64,000 bases of DNA. Origin: an uncultured Dehalococcoidia bacterium. Lineage in GTDB: Bacteria > Chloroflexota > Dehalococcoidia > Lucifugimonadales > G958296245. Numbering within the stretch: position 1 is the first letter of the stretch; the number at the start of each line of letters is the position of its first letter. The position numbers were made by a program, and so were the translations under genes. Positions 15,933 through 24,457 of the stretch are shown here, in pieces. A model generated the notes under the pieces. The model had not been told where the DNA came from and searched no databases. It saw only the letters and a list, made by a program, of their open reading frames with translations. The DNA is taken from contig OY282458.1 in NCBI GenBank assembly GCA_958296245.1, forward strand, positions 2,608,197 through 2,672,196, written 5' to 3'.

Positions 15933-16481
15933 GTGGAAACCAAGACCGTCTCGTTGGTTGGAATCCTTCTGTTGGCCTTGCTGATGCTGACGGCCTGCAG
16001 ATCGGGCGTCCCCCAGGAGGAGTATGACGACTTGGCTTCAAGGCTGGCCGCCACCGAGTCGCAACTCGAGGCTGCCCGGTCGGAGATAGGCGCACTGAAC
16101 ACCCAGGCCGAGGACGCGCAGCGACGCATCGCCACTCTCGAGACGCAGGCCGACGAGTCGCAGAGCGCCTTGATGGATGCCAGGGCCCTGGCGGGACAAC
16201 GCAACGGCCGGCTGCTCCGCGGAACAGCCTACATGGACGTCGCGATAGCCACACTCACGTTGGGATCGATTGGCCCTGACACGGAGATCGAAGAGGTCGC
16301 CGAGCTATCGGCGCCCCTCGTCCGCCTGCGCGAGGAAGACTCTACGTACCAGACCCTGACCCTGCGCCTCCTCAGGGCCACAGACCCGGAGCAGGCCCAG
16401 AGCACGTTCTGGGCCTGGCTGTTCCACACACTGGGGCAGACCAAGGCTGCCTTGGACGAGAGCACCCCGGAAGACGAATAA
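15933..16481 (+). CDS. Coiled-coil lipoprotein
   Basis: A 182-residue lipoprotein starting at GTG 15933 behind GAGGAG. Residues 1-21 form a signal peptide with lipobox LTAC, so Cys22 should be lipidated. Residues 28-78 are a heptad-rich coiled coil (QLEAARSEIGALNTQAEDAQ, then two similar turns). The C-terminal 100 residues are helical with no recognised domain. Such proteins often act as spacers or scaffold factors at the envelope. No operon partner is evident. Function unknown. Confidence 0.75.
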   Translation: METKTVSLVGILLLALLMLTACRSGVPQEEYDDLASRLAATESQLEAARSEIGALNTQAEDAQRRIATLETQADESQSALMDARALAGQRNGRLLRGTAYMDVAIATLTLGSIGPDTEIEEVAELSAPLVRLREEDSTYQTLTLRLLRATDPEQAQSTFWAWLFHTLGQTKAALDESTPEDE

Positions 16482-16517
16482 CACCGTTCCCGTGCGTTCT
16501 GACGTACCCGTTCCTTA

Positions 16518-16536
16518 GGGCAGGGACGCCCTGCCT
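16518..16536. terminator. Perfect hairpin between convergent genes
   Basis: GGCAGGG (16519-16525) and CCCTGCC (16529-16535) form a 7-bp GC-rich stem with a 3-base ACG loop, extendable by a G-T pair. It sits between the lipoprotein gene and the convergent Gfo/Idh gene, where a bidirectional terminator is expected. There is no T tract on either side, so it would not be a standard intrinsic terminator. Confidence 0.4.
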
Positions 16537-16575
16537 GTGAGCATCAAGCAGCGGAATTACTGTAGGGGCAGAGCC

Positions 16576-16597
16576 GTAACTGTTCAGACTCTCCCCC
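16576..16597 (+). repeat. Solo end of the dispersed inverted-repeat family
   Basis: GTAACTGTTCAGACTCTCCC matches the outer end of the MITE-like elements at 26768 and 33393. No partner end was found within about 400 bp, so this is a remnant or a solo terminus. It lies in the gap before the Gfo/Idh stop codon. Confidence 0.5.
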
Positions 16598-16641
16598 AGC
16601 CAGGGGAGGCAGGGAAGCCGGAAGCGTTTCCCCACAGCCGC

Positions 16642-17721
16642 TTAGCCCACCTTAACCGCCCTCCCGGTCGCGGAGGACTCCAACGCCGCCTCGACGACCT
16701 CGAGGACGTGGACAGCCGCCTCGATGGGAGCGTCGGCAGGGGCGCCGGATCTCGACGCCCGCAGGAACGAGGCCACAAACTCCTCTCCCGTCTTCCCGAT
16801 GTACGCGGGAGAATCGGGCGGCGTGAAGCGGCGCTCTTGGATTCCGGCCGCCTCCAGCCCTGGGGCGATGCTGTGAATCGTGTAGTAATTCCCGTCGGAC
16901 AACGGGATGCTGACGTAGCCGTCCGTACCGCGCAGGCCCAAGAACATGTCGTAGCGGCCTCCGTGATACCCCTCCGGGCTGCCGGCCAGCAGGTATCCGA
17001 CGGTCAACGCGCCGATGACCCCGCTCGCAAACCTCAGCACCACGCACGCCGTGTCCTCTACCTCCATCTGCTCGGGGTTCAACGCCCCAGCCATTGCCGA
17101 GACCTCGACCACACGGTCGTCGAGCAGGAAGCAGAGGACGTCGATATGGTGACACCCGAGCCATGAGAGGATGCCACTGCCGGCGAGAGACTTCTTGAAC
17201 AGCCAGTGATCGGTATCTCGGTAGCGCACCTGCGAGGTGACGAACCGGGCCTCCACGTTCATTACGCGGCCCAGCGCGCCGTCCTGCCGGGCCTTCTTGA
17301 CCTCACGCATGATCGGGCTTCCTCGGTTGGTATACATGGCGCCAACGGTCACGCCGGCGGAGGCTGCCTTGCCCGCAAGCCGGCGCAACTCGGCCGCAGT
17401 CAGAGCCCCAGGCTTCTCGAACAGGGCCGGCTTGCCGGCTTCTATGGCCGCATCGAGGACTCCCGGGCACAGGTCGTTGCGGACGCTCACGACCACCGCG
17501 TCGATGCCTGGGTGGGAGACCATCTCCGCGACGGATCCCGTCGTGCCGGCTAACTTCGAGGTCTCGGCAGCCAGGCCGTTGAGGTCTTCTCCTTCCAAAC
17601 CGCACAGGTATACCTCCTCCACCTCGTCCAACTCCTCCAGGGTCTTGACGTGGGCGTTGGAGTGTGGATGCGGCGACGAGATGAAGCCCACTGCAAAGCC
17701 GGAATCTCGGTTGTTTCCCAT
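16642..17721 (-). CDS. Gfo/Idh/MocA-family oxidoreductase
   Basis: A 359-residue NAD(P)-dependent dehydrogenase. The N-terminal Rossmann half (1-120) includes FEKPGALTAAELRRL, the EKP motif that carries the catalytic lysine in this family. The C-terminal alpha/beta half includes GILSWLGCHHIDVLCFL, with the family's G-x-H-x-x-D pattern at about residue 188. The nucleotide-binding glycine loop at the N-terminus is atypical (GFISSPHPHSNAH instead of G-x-G-x-x-G), so cofactor preference is uncertain. Members oxidise sugars, inositols or their derivatives. GGAGGAG stands 5 nt before the ATG. No operon partner is close. Confidence 0.85.
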   Translation of the reverse strand: MGNNRDSGFAVGFISSPHPHSNAHVKTLEELDEVEEVYLCGLEGEDLNGLAAETSKLAGTTGSVAEMVSHPGIDAVVVSVRNDLCPGVLDAAIEAGKPALFEKPGALTAAELRRLAGKAASAGVTVGAMYTNRGSPIMREVKKARQDGALGRVMNVEARFVTSQVRYRDTDHWLFKKSLAGSGILSWLGCHHIDVLCFLLDDRVVEVSAMAGALNPEQMEVEDTACVVLRFASGVIGALTVGYLLAGSPEGYHGGRYDMFLGLRGTDGYVSIPLSDGNYYTIHSIAPGLEAAGIQERRFTPPDSPAYIGKTGEEFVASFLRASRSGAPADAPIEAAVHVLEVVEAALESSATGRAVKVG

Positions 17722-17771
17722 AAGTCTCCTCCTAAATACTAAGCCTCAGGGTGAAGGCAGCTCGACGACGC

Positions 17772-19250
17772 CTACGCGGCCTTTGTTGCCGGCGCCGGCC
17801 TCATCGTGTGCCAGTCCGTAGCCTGCTGATAGGCGTGGGCGATGCGGAGCAACGTCCCCTCGGCGCGGTGAGGTCCGAGGAACTGAAGGCCTACGGGCAG
17901 GCCGTCCGCCAAGCCGGCCGGCACGGATATCCCGGGTATTCCGGCGATGTTCGCGGGCACAGTGCATACGTCGCTGAGGTACATCTGGACCGGGTCTTCA
18001 GTCCTTTCCCCGAAGGGGAAGGCAACCGTCGGCGACGTTGGCGTGGCGAGGGCGTCGAACTCCCCGAACACCTGTTGCAGTTCCCTGCGAATCAGTGTCC
18101 GCACCTTTTGGGCCTTTAGATAATATGCGTCGTAGTAGCCGGTGGAAAGCGCGTAGGCGCCGAGCATGATGCGCCGCTTGACCTCGGGGCCAAACCCCTC
18201 TTGGCGCGTCTTGTCCAAGGCTTCCCACATGCCGGAGGCGGTCGGGGTTGCGTACCCGTACTTGACCCCGTCATAGCGCGCCAAGTTAGCCGACGCCTCG
18301 GATGGAGCGATGATATAGTAGACCGCCAGCGCGTAGGGAGTCAGGGGAAGCGACGTCTCCTCCACCCTGGCGCCCAAGCCCTCCAGGACGACCAGCGCCT
18401 CGCGCACGGCCCTCTCGACGCCGGGATCGGTGCCGTCCACGAAATACTCCCTCGGCACGCCTATTCTCAGACCCTCCACGCCGTGATCTAAGCATGACGC
18501 GTAATTGGTAGGCTCTCCGGAAAGCGACGTGGAATCGGAGCGGTCATGCCCTGCTATCGCGTTGAGCACTAGGGCGCCGTCGGCGGCGTCGCGGGTAATA
18601 GGGCCTATCTGGTCGAGCGAACTGGCAAAGGCCACGAGCCCAAACCTGCTTGCCAGGCCGTAGGTGGGTTTCAAGCCCACCACGCCGCACAGAGCAGCCG
18701 GCTGGCGTATGCTGCCCCCCGTGTCCGACCCCAGGGAGAAGAAGCACTCGCCGGAAGCTACGGCAGCAGCCGGCCCGCCGCTGCTGCCGCCGGGCACTCT
18801 CCCGAGGTCCCAGGGGTTCCGAGTCGGCCCCCGCGCCGAGTTCTCCGTAGATGACCCCATGGCGAACTCATCCAGATTTCCCTTCCCCACCAAGACGGCG
18901 CCCTGATCGTATAGCAGCCGCGCGACGGTGGCGTCGTAAGTGGGAACAAAGCCCTCCAGCATCCTCGACGAGCAGGTGGTAGGGACCCCGCGCGTGCTGA
19001 TATTGTCCTTGAGCTGCATCGGAATGCCGGTCAGCGGCGCGGCGTTGCCCAAGGATATCCGGGCGTCGGCGAGCCGAGCCTGTTCCAGCGCGAGTTCGTC
19101 GGTGACGGTCACGAAGGCATGGACGCTGGGCTCTACTTCACCGATCCGATCCAGCGCCGCCCGAGTCAACTCGACCGAGGAAACTCCCCCATTGTCGAGA
19201 AGCTCCCTCGCCTCACGGATGGACAGGCCTGTCACGTCGGATGGGTGCAA
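17772..19250 (-). CDS. gatA: Glu-tRNA(Gln)/Asp-tRNA(Asn) amidotransferase subunit A
   Basis: A 492-residue amidase-signature protein, the normal length for GatA. The Ser-cisSer-Lys triad is present: Lys in PMQLKDNIS (about residue 78), cis-Ser in GGSSGGPAA (about 153) and nucleophile Ser in GSDTGGSIRQPA (about 177). The GatA-specific stretch GSSTENSARGPTRNPWD and C-terminal tail are also there. It hydrolyses Gln and passes ammonia to GatB for mischarged tRNA. The reading frame begins at TTG 19250, 4 nt after AGGAAG; GTG at 19235 is an alternative. gatC lies 34 bp upstream on the same strand; gatB is not in the window. Confidence 0.95.
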   Translation of the reverse strand: MHPSDVTGLSIREARELLDNGGVSSVELTRAALDRIGEVEPSVHAFVTVTDELALEQARLADARISLGNAAPLTGIPMQLKDNISTRGVPTTCSSRMLEGFVPTYDATVARLLYDQGAVLVGKGNLDEFAMGSSTENSARGPTRNPWDLGRVPGGSSGGPAAAVASGECFFSLGSDTGGSIRQPAALCGVVGLKPTYGLASRFGLVAFASSLDQIGPITRDAADGALVLNAIAGHDRSDSTSLSGEPTNYASCLDHGVEGLRIGVPREYFVDGTDPGVERAVREALVVLEGLGARVEETSLPLTPYALAVYYIIAPSEASANLARYDGVKYGYATPTASGMWEALDKTRQEGFGPEVKRRIMLGAYALSTGYYDAYYLKAQKVRTLIRRELQQVFGEFDALATPTSPTVAFPFGERTEDPVQMYLSDVCTVPANIAGIPGISVPAGLADGLPVGLQFLGPHRAEGTLLRIAHAYQQATDWHTMRPAPATKAA

Positions 19251-19284
19251 TCAACTTCCTCGCAGGCAGCGCGAAGGCCGTGAC

Positions 19285-19572
19285 CTATTCCAATACGGCG
19301 CGCACCCTGAGGAAGTCTGCTTCACGATCCGGTGCGTTTGACAATACCTCGTCCGGGGGCAACGAAGCCTCGACCACGTCGTCGCGGGTGACGGACTCCA
19401 AGTCTACAGAGTGGCTGCTGGGCTCCACACCGTCGGTGTCCAAGTGACCAAGGACATCGAAGTGACCCAGGATATTCGACAGTTGGCCGCGCATCTGCTC
19501 CACCTCGCCATCGGTCAGACCGACCCGCGCAAGCCGGGCAACCTGTCTGACCTCCTCCGCACTGAGCCGCAT
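19285..19572 (-). CDS. gatC: Glu-tRNA(Gln)/Asp-tRNA(Asn) amidotransferase subunit C
   Basis: A 95-residue GatC. It starts MRLSAEEVRQVARLARVGLT, the usual helix that binds GatA, and continues through GHFDVLGHLDTDGVEPSSH to DEVLSNAPDREADFLRVRAV, the conserved tail that wraps the A/B interface. I choose ATG 19572, 5 nt after AAGGGGG; a GTG two codons upstream overlaps that site. Its position directly before gatA is the common arrangement. It follows trpF by about 90 bp on the same strand, so it may share the trp transcript. Confidence 0.94.
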   Translation of the reverse strand: MRLSAEEVRQVARLARVGLTDGEVEQMRGQLSNILGHFDVLGHLDTDGVEPSSHSVDLESVTRDDVVEASLPPDEVLSNAPDREADFLRVRAVLE

Positions 19573-19665
19573 GGCCACCCCCTTGTAAGCGCTGTGCAGT
19601 GTAGCAAAGCCGCTATAGGCCCGGCAACCTGTTTACCGGGAACGCGGGCGTCTCGCCCGCCCGCC

Positions 19666-20331
19666 CTAAGATTCCCCGGCGGCAGACACCGAAACGGCGC
19701 GCGCGAAAGCCCTGATCTTGCCGGCGTCCTTGAGGCCGCCGGTCTCGACTCCGCTGGAGACGTCGACCGCCCACGGGCAGGCGGCCTCGATCGCATCTCC
19801 GACGTTCTCCGGATTGAGACCCCCGGCCAGCATGAAGTCGTAGCGGGCGGCCAAGTTGGCAGCGATCGACCAATCAAACGAACGGCCCGTCCCGCCCAGT
19901 CCCCCCGGCTCGTACTTGTCCAGTAGGGGGATATGACGCCTGGCGGCGACCTCCTCGACACTGGCCGCCGCCAGTTCGGACGCCGCCTCTCTGCCGAGGT
20001 CTTCCCTTATCCTGATTACTTTGATCACCGAGGCCTCGATCTTGTCCCAGTAGTCGGGCGGCTCGCCGCCGCAGAGTTGCGCGTACTGAAGGCCGCAGCG
20101 CCGGACTATCCGATTCACTTCGTCCGCGGCCTGGTCGGCAAACAGGCCTACGAGCGCCGGCCCTCCGCTGCGCTCGCGGCGGTACTGGCGGATGACCTCG
20201 CTGGCCTGCTCCGGCGTGAGCCGGCGTCTGACCCCGTGTACGAATACGAAGCCCAAGAAGCTCGCGCCCGCCTCGGCGGCGGCGAGGGCGTTCCGAGCGT
20301 CACGGAGGCCGCATATCTTGAATGCGGTCAT
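19666..20331 (-). CDS. trpF: Phosphoribosylanthranilate isomerase
   Basis: A 221-residue (beta/alpha)8 barrel for the third step of tryptophan synthesis, converting phosphoribosylanthranilate to its carboxyphenylamino ribulose form. The N-terminal KICGLRDARNA carries the catalytic Cys (residue 7). The general acid Asp sits in PLLDKYEPGGLGGTGRSFDW near residue 137. The phosphate-binding end is MLAGGLNPENV and VDVSSGVE. Its ATG overlaps the trpC stop by 4 bp, indicating translational coupling. Confidence 0.95.
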   Translation of the reverse strand: MTAFKICGLRDARNALAAAEAGASFLGFVFVHGVRRRLTPEQASEVIRQYRRERSGGPALVGLFADQAADEVNRIVRRCGLQYAQLCGGEPPDYWDKIEASVIKVIRIREDLGREAASELAAASVEEVAARRHIPLLDKYEPGGLGGTGRSFDWSIAANLAARYDFMLAGGLNPENVGDAIEAACPWAVDVSSGVETGGLKDAGKIRAFARAVSVSAAGES

Positions 20332-21125
20332 AGCAGCTCTCCGAGACGCCCCCCGGGGTCGTCGGAGGTGATCAGCGCCTCGCCGACCAAGATGGCGTGG
20401 GCGCCGGCCCGCCGGACGCGGAGCACGTCCTCGCGGGTGGCGATGCCGCTTTCGCTGACGATGATCTTGCCGTCCGGAACCAGCGGCGCTAGGCGTTCCG
20501 TCGCCGTCAAGTCGGTCTCGAAGGTACGTAGGTCACGGTTGTTGATGCCTATCAACTCCGCGCCGGCGGCGATGGCCGTCTCCAGTTCCGCCTCGTCGTG
20601 CACCTCTACCAAGCACTGAAGCCACAGCTCCTTGGCGAGACCAAGCAGTTCGCCAAGTTGTTGGGCCGACAGGGCAGCCGCTATCAGCAGCAAGGAGTCC
20701 GCTCCCCCCGCGCGCGCCTCGTAGACCTGGTAGGGGTCGAAGATGAAGTCCTTGCGCAGCGTCGGCAGGCCCCGAGGCTGCATCTCCGCGGATACCGCCT
20801 CCAGATCGCCTATGGAGCCGTCGAAGTGGTCGGCCTCAGTCAGCACCGAGACGGCCGCGGCGCCGCCGGCCGCGTAGGCGTTGGCGATGGCCACGGGATC
20901 GAAGTCCTCCCTGAGCAGGCCCTTCGAAGGCGAACGTCTCTTGATCTCCGCTATGACCCTGATCTCTTCGCCCATCAGCGCGCCTGCCATGTTCAACGCA
21001 GGGGCGCGCTCGCGAGCGCGGTCCTTCAGGAGGCTCAGGGGCGTATCCTCCTTGAGGCTCTCCACCTCCCGGCGCTTTGCCTCGAGTATCCGGCCCAGAA
21101 TATGCGGCGTCTGCACCTGTGCCAA
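20328..21125 (-). CDS. trpC: Indole-3-glycerol-phosphate synthase
   Basis: A 265-residue barrel that closes the indole ring in tryptophan synthesis. Family blocks are IAEIKRRSPSKGLL (substrate-binding Lys, about residue 60), VLTEADHFDGS, LRKDFIFDPYQVYEARAGGADSLLLI (catalytic Lys), EVHDEAELE and IGINNRDLRTF, then VSESGI and AILVGEALI for phosphate binding. It appears to begin at TTG 21125. It is followed by trpF with a 4-bp overlap and preceded by trpD by 40-55 bp. Confidence 0.96.
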   Translation of the reverse strand: MAQVQTPHILGRILEAKRREVESLKEDTPLSLLKDRARERAPALNMAGALMGEEIRVIAEIKRRSPSKGLLREDFDPVAIANAYAAGGAAAVSVLTEADHFDGSIGDLEAVSAEMQPRGLPTLRKDFIFDPYQVYEARAGGADSLLLIAAALSAQQLGELLGLAKELWLQCLVEVHDEAELETAIAAGAELIGINNRDLRTFETDLTATERLAPLVPDGKIIVSESGIATREDVLRVRRAGAHAILVGEALITSDDPGGRLGELL

Positions 21126-21167
21126 AACACGACTCCCGTATCCGCTCAGCGGCCCCGGTAGACCGCG

Positions 21168-22181
21168 CTACTCCAGTTCCCGGCTAAGGGTGATCAGGGT
21201 CTCCAGCGTCCGGTTAGCTGCGCCGCCGTCTATCGATTCGGCCGCCATCGCCACGCCGTCCTGAAGGGAATCGACCCTGTCGGCGGCCAAGAGGGCAGCC
21301 GATGCGTTCATCAGAACGACGTCCCGCGAGGGCCCGGAGACGCCGGCCAGCACAGCCTTGACCATCTCAGCGCTCTCCTCAGGGCTTCCTATTCTGAGCA
21401 GGCCGGGCGGGGACCTCTCGAAACCCAGCTGCTCAGGAGAGATGGCGCCGGTGGTCACCTTCCCATCCTTCATCTCCCATATGTGCGTCTCACCGCCGGA
21501 CGTAACCTCGTCCAAACCGTCGGACCCGTGGACGATGAGCGCGTGCTTACTGCCGAGGCTACGCAGCACCCTGGCCATCGTCTCCCCCACGCCGGGGTCC
21601 GCGACCCCGATGACCTGGGCCACTGCCCCGGCCGGATTTGTGAGAGGCCCCAGGATGTTGAACACGGTGCGTATCCCGATCTCGCGCCTAGGGGCAGCTG
21701 CGAACCTCATAGACGGGTGGTAGCGTTGGGCGAACATGAAGCCGAAGCCGACCTCCTGCAGGCAGCAGCGCACCCCTTCAGGACTAAGGTCGATCTTGAC
21801 GCCAAGAGCATCGAGCACGTCGGCGCTTCCGCACGCACCTGACATAGCCCGGTTGCCATGCTTCGCTACCTTGACCCCGGCTCCTGCCGCAACGAGCCCA
21901 GCCGTGGTCGAGACGTTGAAGATGCCCGCGCCGTCCCCCCCTGTCCCGCACGTGTCCAGAAGCGGCCCCTCGAACTCCACGTGTACGGATCTCTCGCGCA
22001 TGACGCGCGCCATTCCCGCCACCTCGTCCGGCGACTCGCCCTTCATGCGGAGGGCCGTCACGAAAGCCGCGAACTGCGCGGGCGTGGCCTGGCCGCTCAT
22101 GATCTCGCCCATTGCAGCCCCCGCCTGGTCAGCCGTCAATGATTCGCCGGTAACGAGCGTTTCTATCGCCTCTTGGATCAT
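21168..22181 (-). CDS. trpD: Anthranilate phosphoribosyltransferase
   Basis: A 337-residue TrpD that joins anthranilate to PRPP. The PRPP motif is DTCGTGGDGAGIFNVST near residue 80, followed by KHGNRAMSGACGSADVLDALG. The anthranilate-side block is FMFAQRYHPSM and the RTVFNILGPLTNPA segment is intact. ATG 22181 lies 4 nt after GGGAGG and is preferred over an upstream TTG. It is the first trp gene of the trpD-C-F-gatC-gatA run; trpE, G, A and B are not in the window. Confidence 0.96.
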   Translation of the reverse strand: MIQEAIETLVTGESLTADQAGAAMGEIMSGQATPAQFAAFVTALRMKGESPDEVAGMARVMRERSVHVEFEGPLLDTCGTGGDGAGIFNVSTTAGLVAAGAGVKVAKHGNRAMSGACGSADVLDALGVKIDLSPEGVRCCLQEVGFGFMFAQRYHPSMRFAAAPRREIGIRTVFNILGPLTNPAGAVAQVIGVADPGVGETMARVLRSLGSKHALIVHGSDGLDEVTSGGETHIWEMKDGKVTTGAISPEQLGFERSPPGLLRIGSPEESAEMVKAVLAGVSGPSRDVVLMNASAALLAADRVDSLQDGVAMAAESIDGGAANRTLETLITLSRELE

Positions 22182-22309
22182 GACGCCTCCCGGACGCAAT
22201 CGAGCGCCGCCTGTCTATTACACCACCTCAGGGCACCGCCCGCCACCCCGCGGCAGCGCGGGGAGCCGTTCACAGTCGATGAGTTGAACAGTGAGTACCT
22301 GGGCAGGCG

Positions 22310-22615
22310 TCAGAAACCTGAAACCGTTTCACGCTCTACGTCGACGACCTCGACGTCTTCGCGAGTCGATTCGATGAAGCCGATTACGGAGGAGATCACC
22401 TCGTCGGTGTGGCGCACGTCGTTGCCGACGCACGAGATGCCCAAGACCGCGGTCTGCCATACGTCGTTGTCTCCCACCTCGGCGACTGCGACGTTGAACC
22501 TGTTCCGTATCCGGCTGCACAACGAGTTGATCACGCGGCGTTTGCCTTTGAGGCTCTGGTTCTCGGGCAGTCTGAGGGTCGTCTTGCAGACAGAAACGTT
22601 CATGGACAGCATCAC
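22310..22615 (-). CDS. DUF503 family protein (YlxP-like)
   Basis: A 101-residue ferredoxin-like protein of family DUF503. The signature SLKGKRRVINSLCSRIRNRFNVAVAEV is complete, and residues 45-75 give the second half (WQTAVLGISCVGND). In many Firmicutes it sits in the nusA-infB-rbfA operon and is suspected to touch ribosome or RNA maturation; here it stands 129 bp ahead of trpD. Two ATG codons (first and fifth) are possible starts. Function unknown. Confidence 0.88.
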   Translation of the reverse strand: MMLSMNVSVCKTTLRLPENQSLKGKRRVINSLCSRIRNRFNVAVAEVGDNDVWQTAVLGISCVGNDVRHTDEVISSVIGFIESTREDVEVVDVERETVSGF

Positions 22616-22852
22616 CTGCGGATTATAGGGCCTCGACCCGTAGACGGGTCCTCTGAATCTCGTTCAAATAGACGTCGTAGACCCACGGACGCAGACTGAA
22701 ACGATGGCTCCAGACCGACGCCGCGATCCTGAGCGTGTCAAGACCCCCGGCGCGGGAACCGCTGTGCAGCATTACCGCGCCGAGGGTGACAATGGAACGA
22801 CGCCTTATTCCTCGTCATTTAGAACACGCCGAAAGCGCGCGTCCGCCGCAAC

Positions 22853-24352
22853 TCACTTACGTATGGAGGCGATGGCAACGGCTACTCCGGCGCCGCCTGT
22901 CGCTATGCCCAGAACGCCTGCCGCTATGCCAAGGATGCCGAGCAACCGAGCGGTCGAAGCGTCGTCGCCGGCGGCGATCGCCGAGTCCTGCGCCTGTTCG
23001 ATCGAAGATTGCGCCCCTCTGACGGCCCCCTCGATCTCGCGCACCGTAGGGAGTACCTGTGGGAAGTGCAGATCGGTGGCAGGCTCGACGTTGCTGAACC
23101 TACCCGGGCCTGATTCAAACGTCTCGTCGATTGGGTTGCCTTCAATGGCGCCAAAGAACCGGACCGAATAGACGCCCGGCGCGGTCGGGATCAGGTCGGC
23201 GGTGTAGCCCCCCGGCTCTCCGACAATCGCGCGCAGCGGCATGGTCCTAGACACGCCGGACGCGGCGTGCGTCACCTCCACCTGCAACGTCTGCTCCAGC
23301 CCCTCAACGCGGACGGTACTCGCGTGGCCATGCCCGGCGCCTTCGGCCATTGCGCCGTCGGATGGGGCCTTCTCGGAGTGCGCCGCGCCATCGTCTTCCT
23401 CTTCCACGTGGACCGTAATGGACGCTTCGGCAGGAGCGCCGCCCCATGAGTAAGGACGACGGTCGTTGCCCACAAGGCTGACGCTGATCGTATGCATACC
23501 CGGTTCTAGGGCAGGAAGCTTGAGCCAAGGCTCATACAGGCGGGCATGTACCTCTCCGTCGATGCTGACGTACGCGTGCCCCTCGCCGGCCCCGGCGGCG
23601 TTCCCGGAGAAAGTGAAGCCGGCGGAAACGACCTGCAAGTTGTAACCCCCCAGCGGATCAGGGTGCGCGATCAAGCCCAGCGAAATCGGCCCCGGGGCTT
23701 CCACCGGGTCCGGGCGAGGCCCCTCCATCCGGCCCGACCCCGTCACCGTTACCATCGTTGCCGCCTCGACCGGCGAGCCTTCAACGATCAGGCCGTTGTG
23801 GGTATTGGCGTTAAGCGTCACCCGTACGTGACGGCCGCCCGGCTCCAAGCCATTCAGGTGGTAGTACGGCCCATAGACCCTGTTCACCTTCTCGCCGTCC
23901 ACGTAGACGTGGGCGTGTCCCTCACCGGGAATATGCTCCTGATTGACGTTTTCAGGCGCCCATCGCCATCCATCCGTCATGACGTGGACCTTCACCCCGC
24001 CGCCATCGTCCGCTTTAGCGGTTATGCCCACGTCGACGCCGACTTTGGATACCAGCGGTTCATGACCCATCTGTTCGCGGCCATCATGACCGCCATTCCC
24101 GTCCGCCCTGTCGTCTTCAGACGCATCCATGCTCATGGCGCCGTGGCCGGCGGCCTCGGCCTTCTTCTCCACTCGCAGATCGATCCCGTTGGTCAGGCCC
24201 TCTACGGCCGGCTCGTCCCTGAACCCGACCGTGAGCTGGTACCCGCCAACTTCCCTGTGATCGTGAGCGACCGCGATACCGCCCGAAATGATCAGGCCCG
24301 CAGCCAGGGCGGCAAATGCTAGCAGTACCTTCTTATCAAAGGACAATTTCAT
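22853..24352 (-). CDS. His-rich exported protein with duplicated domain and C-terminal membrane anchor
   Basis: A 499-residue envelope protein; ATG 24352 is chosen because AAGGAG lies 6 nt before it. A signal peptide (1-30) is followed by GGYQLTVGFRDEPAVEG, then a His/Met/Asp-rich linker (about 70-100). Two copies of a beta domain follow: GEGHAHVYVDGEKVNRVYGP with LEPGGRHVRVTL, and GEGHAYVSIDGEVHARLYEP with LEPGMHTISVSL. A second His-rich linker precedes a segment ending GVYSVRFFGAIEGNPIDETF. The C-terminus is a coiled stretch and one transmembrane helix (about 470-495). The His clusters suggest copper or zinc binding. It follows another His-rich gene on the same strand. Confidence 0.72.
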   Translation of the reverse strand: MKLSFDKKVLLAFAALAAGLIISGGIAVAHDHREVGGYQLTVGFRDEPAVEGLTNGIDLRVEKKAEAAGHGAMSMDASEDDRADGNGGHDGREQMGHEPLVSKVGVDVGITAKADDGGGVKVHVMTDGWRWAPENVNQEHIPGEGHAHVYVDGEKVNRVYGPYYHLNGLEPGGRHVRVTLNANTHNGLIVEGSPVEAATMVTVTGSGRMEGPRPDPVEAPGPISLGLIAHPDPLGGYNLQVVSAGFTFSGNAAGAGEGHAYVSIDGEVHARLYEPWLKLPALEPGMHTISVSLVGNDRRPYSWGGAPAEASITVHVEEEDDGAAHSEKAPSDGAMAEGAGHGHASTVRVEGLEQTLQVEVTHAASGVSRTMPLRAIVGEPGGYTADLIPTAPGVYSVRFFGAIEGNPIDETFESGPGRFSNVEPATDLHFPQVLPTVREIEGAVRGAQSSIEQAQDSAIAAGDDASTARLLGILGIAAGVLGIATGGAGVAVAIASIRK

Positions 24353-24457
24353 GAGTGGCTCCTTCATCCCTCATACGACTTGAGAGCAAACAGCCGCGCG
24401 GCGGCCATGCAGTCCGACTCGGCCGTGAGGCATCCGTGGGTGTGCCGGATGGAGAAG

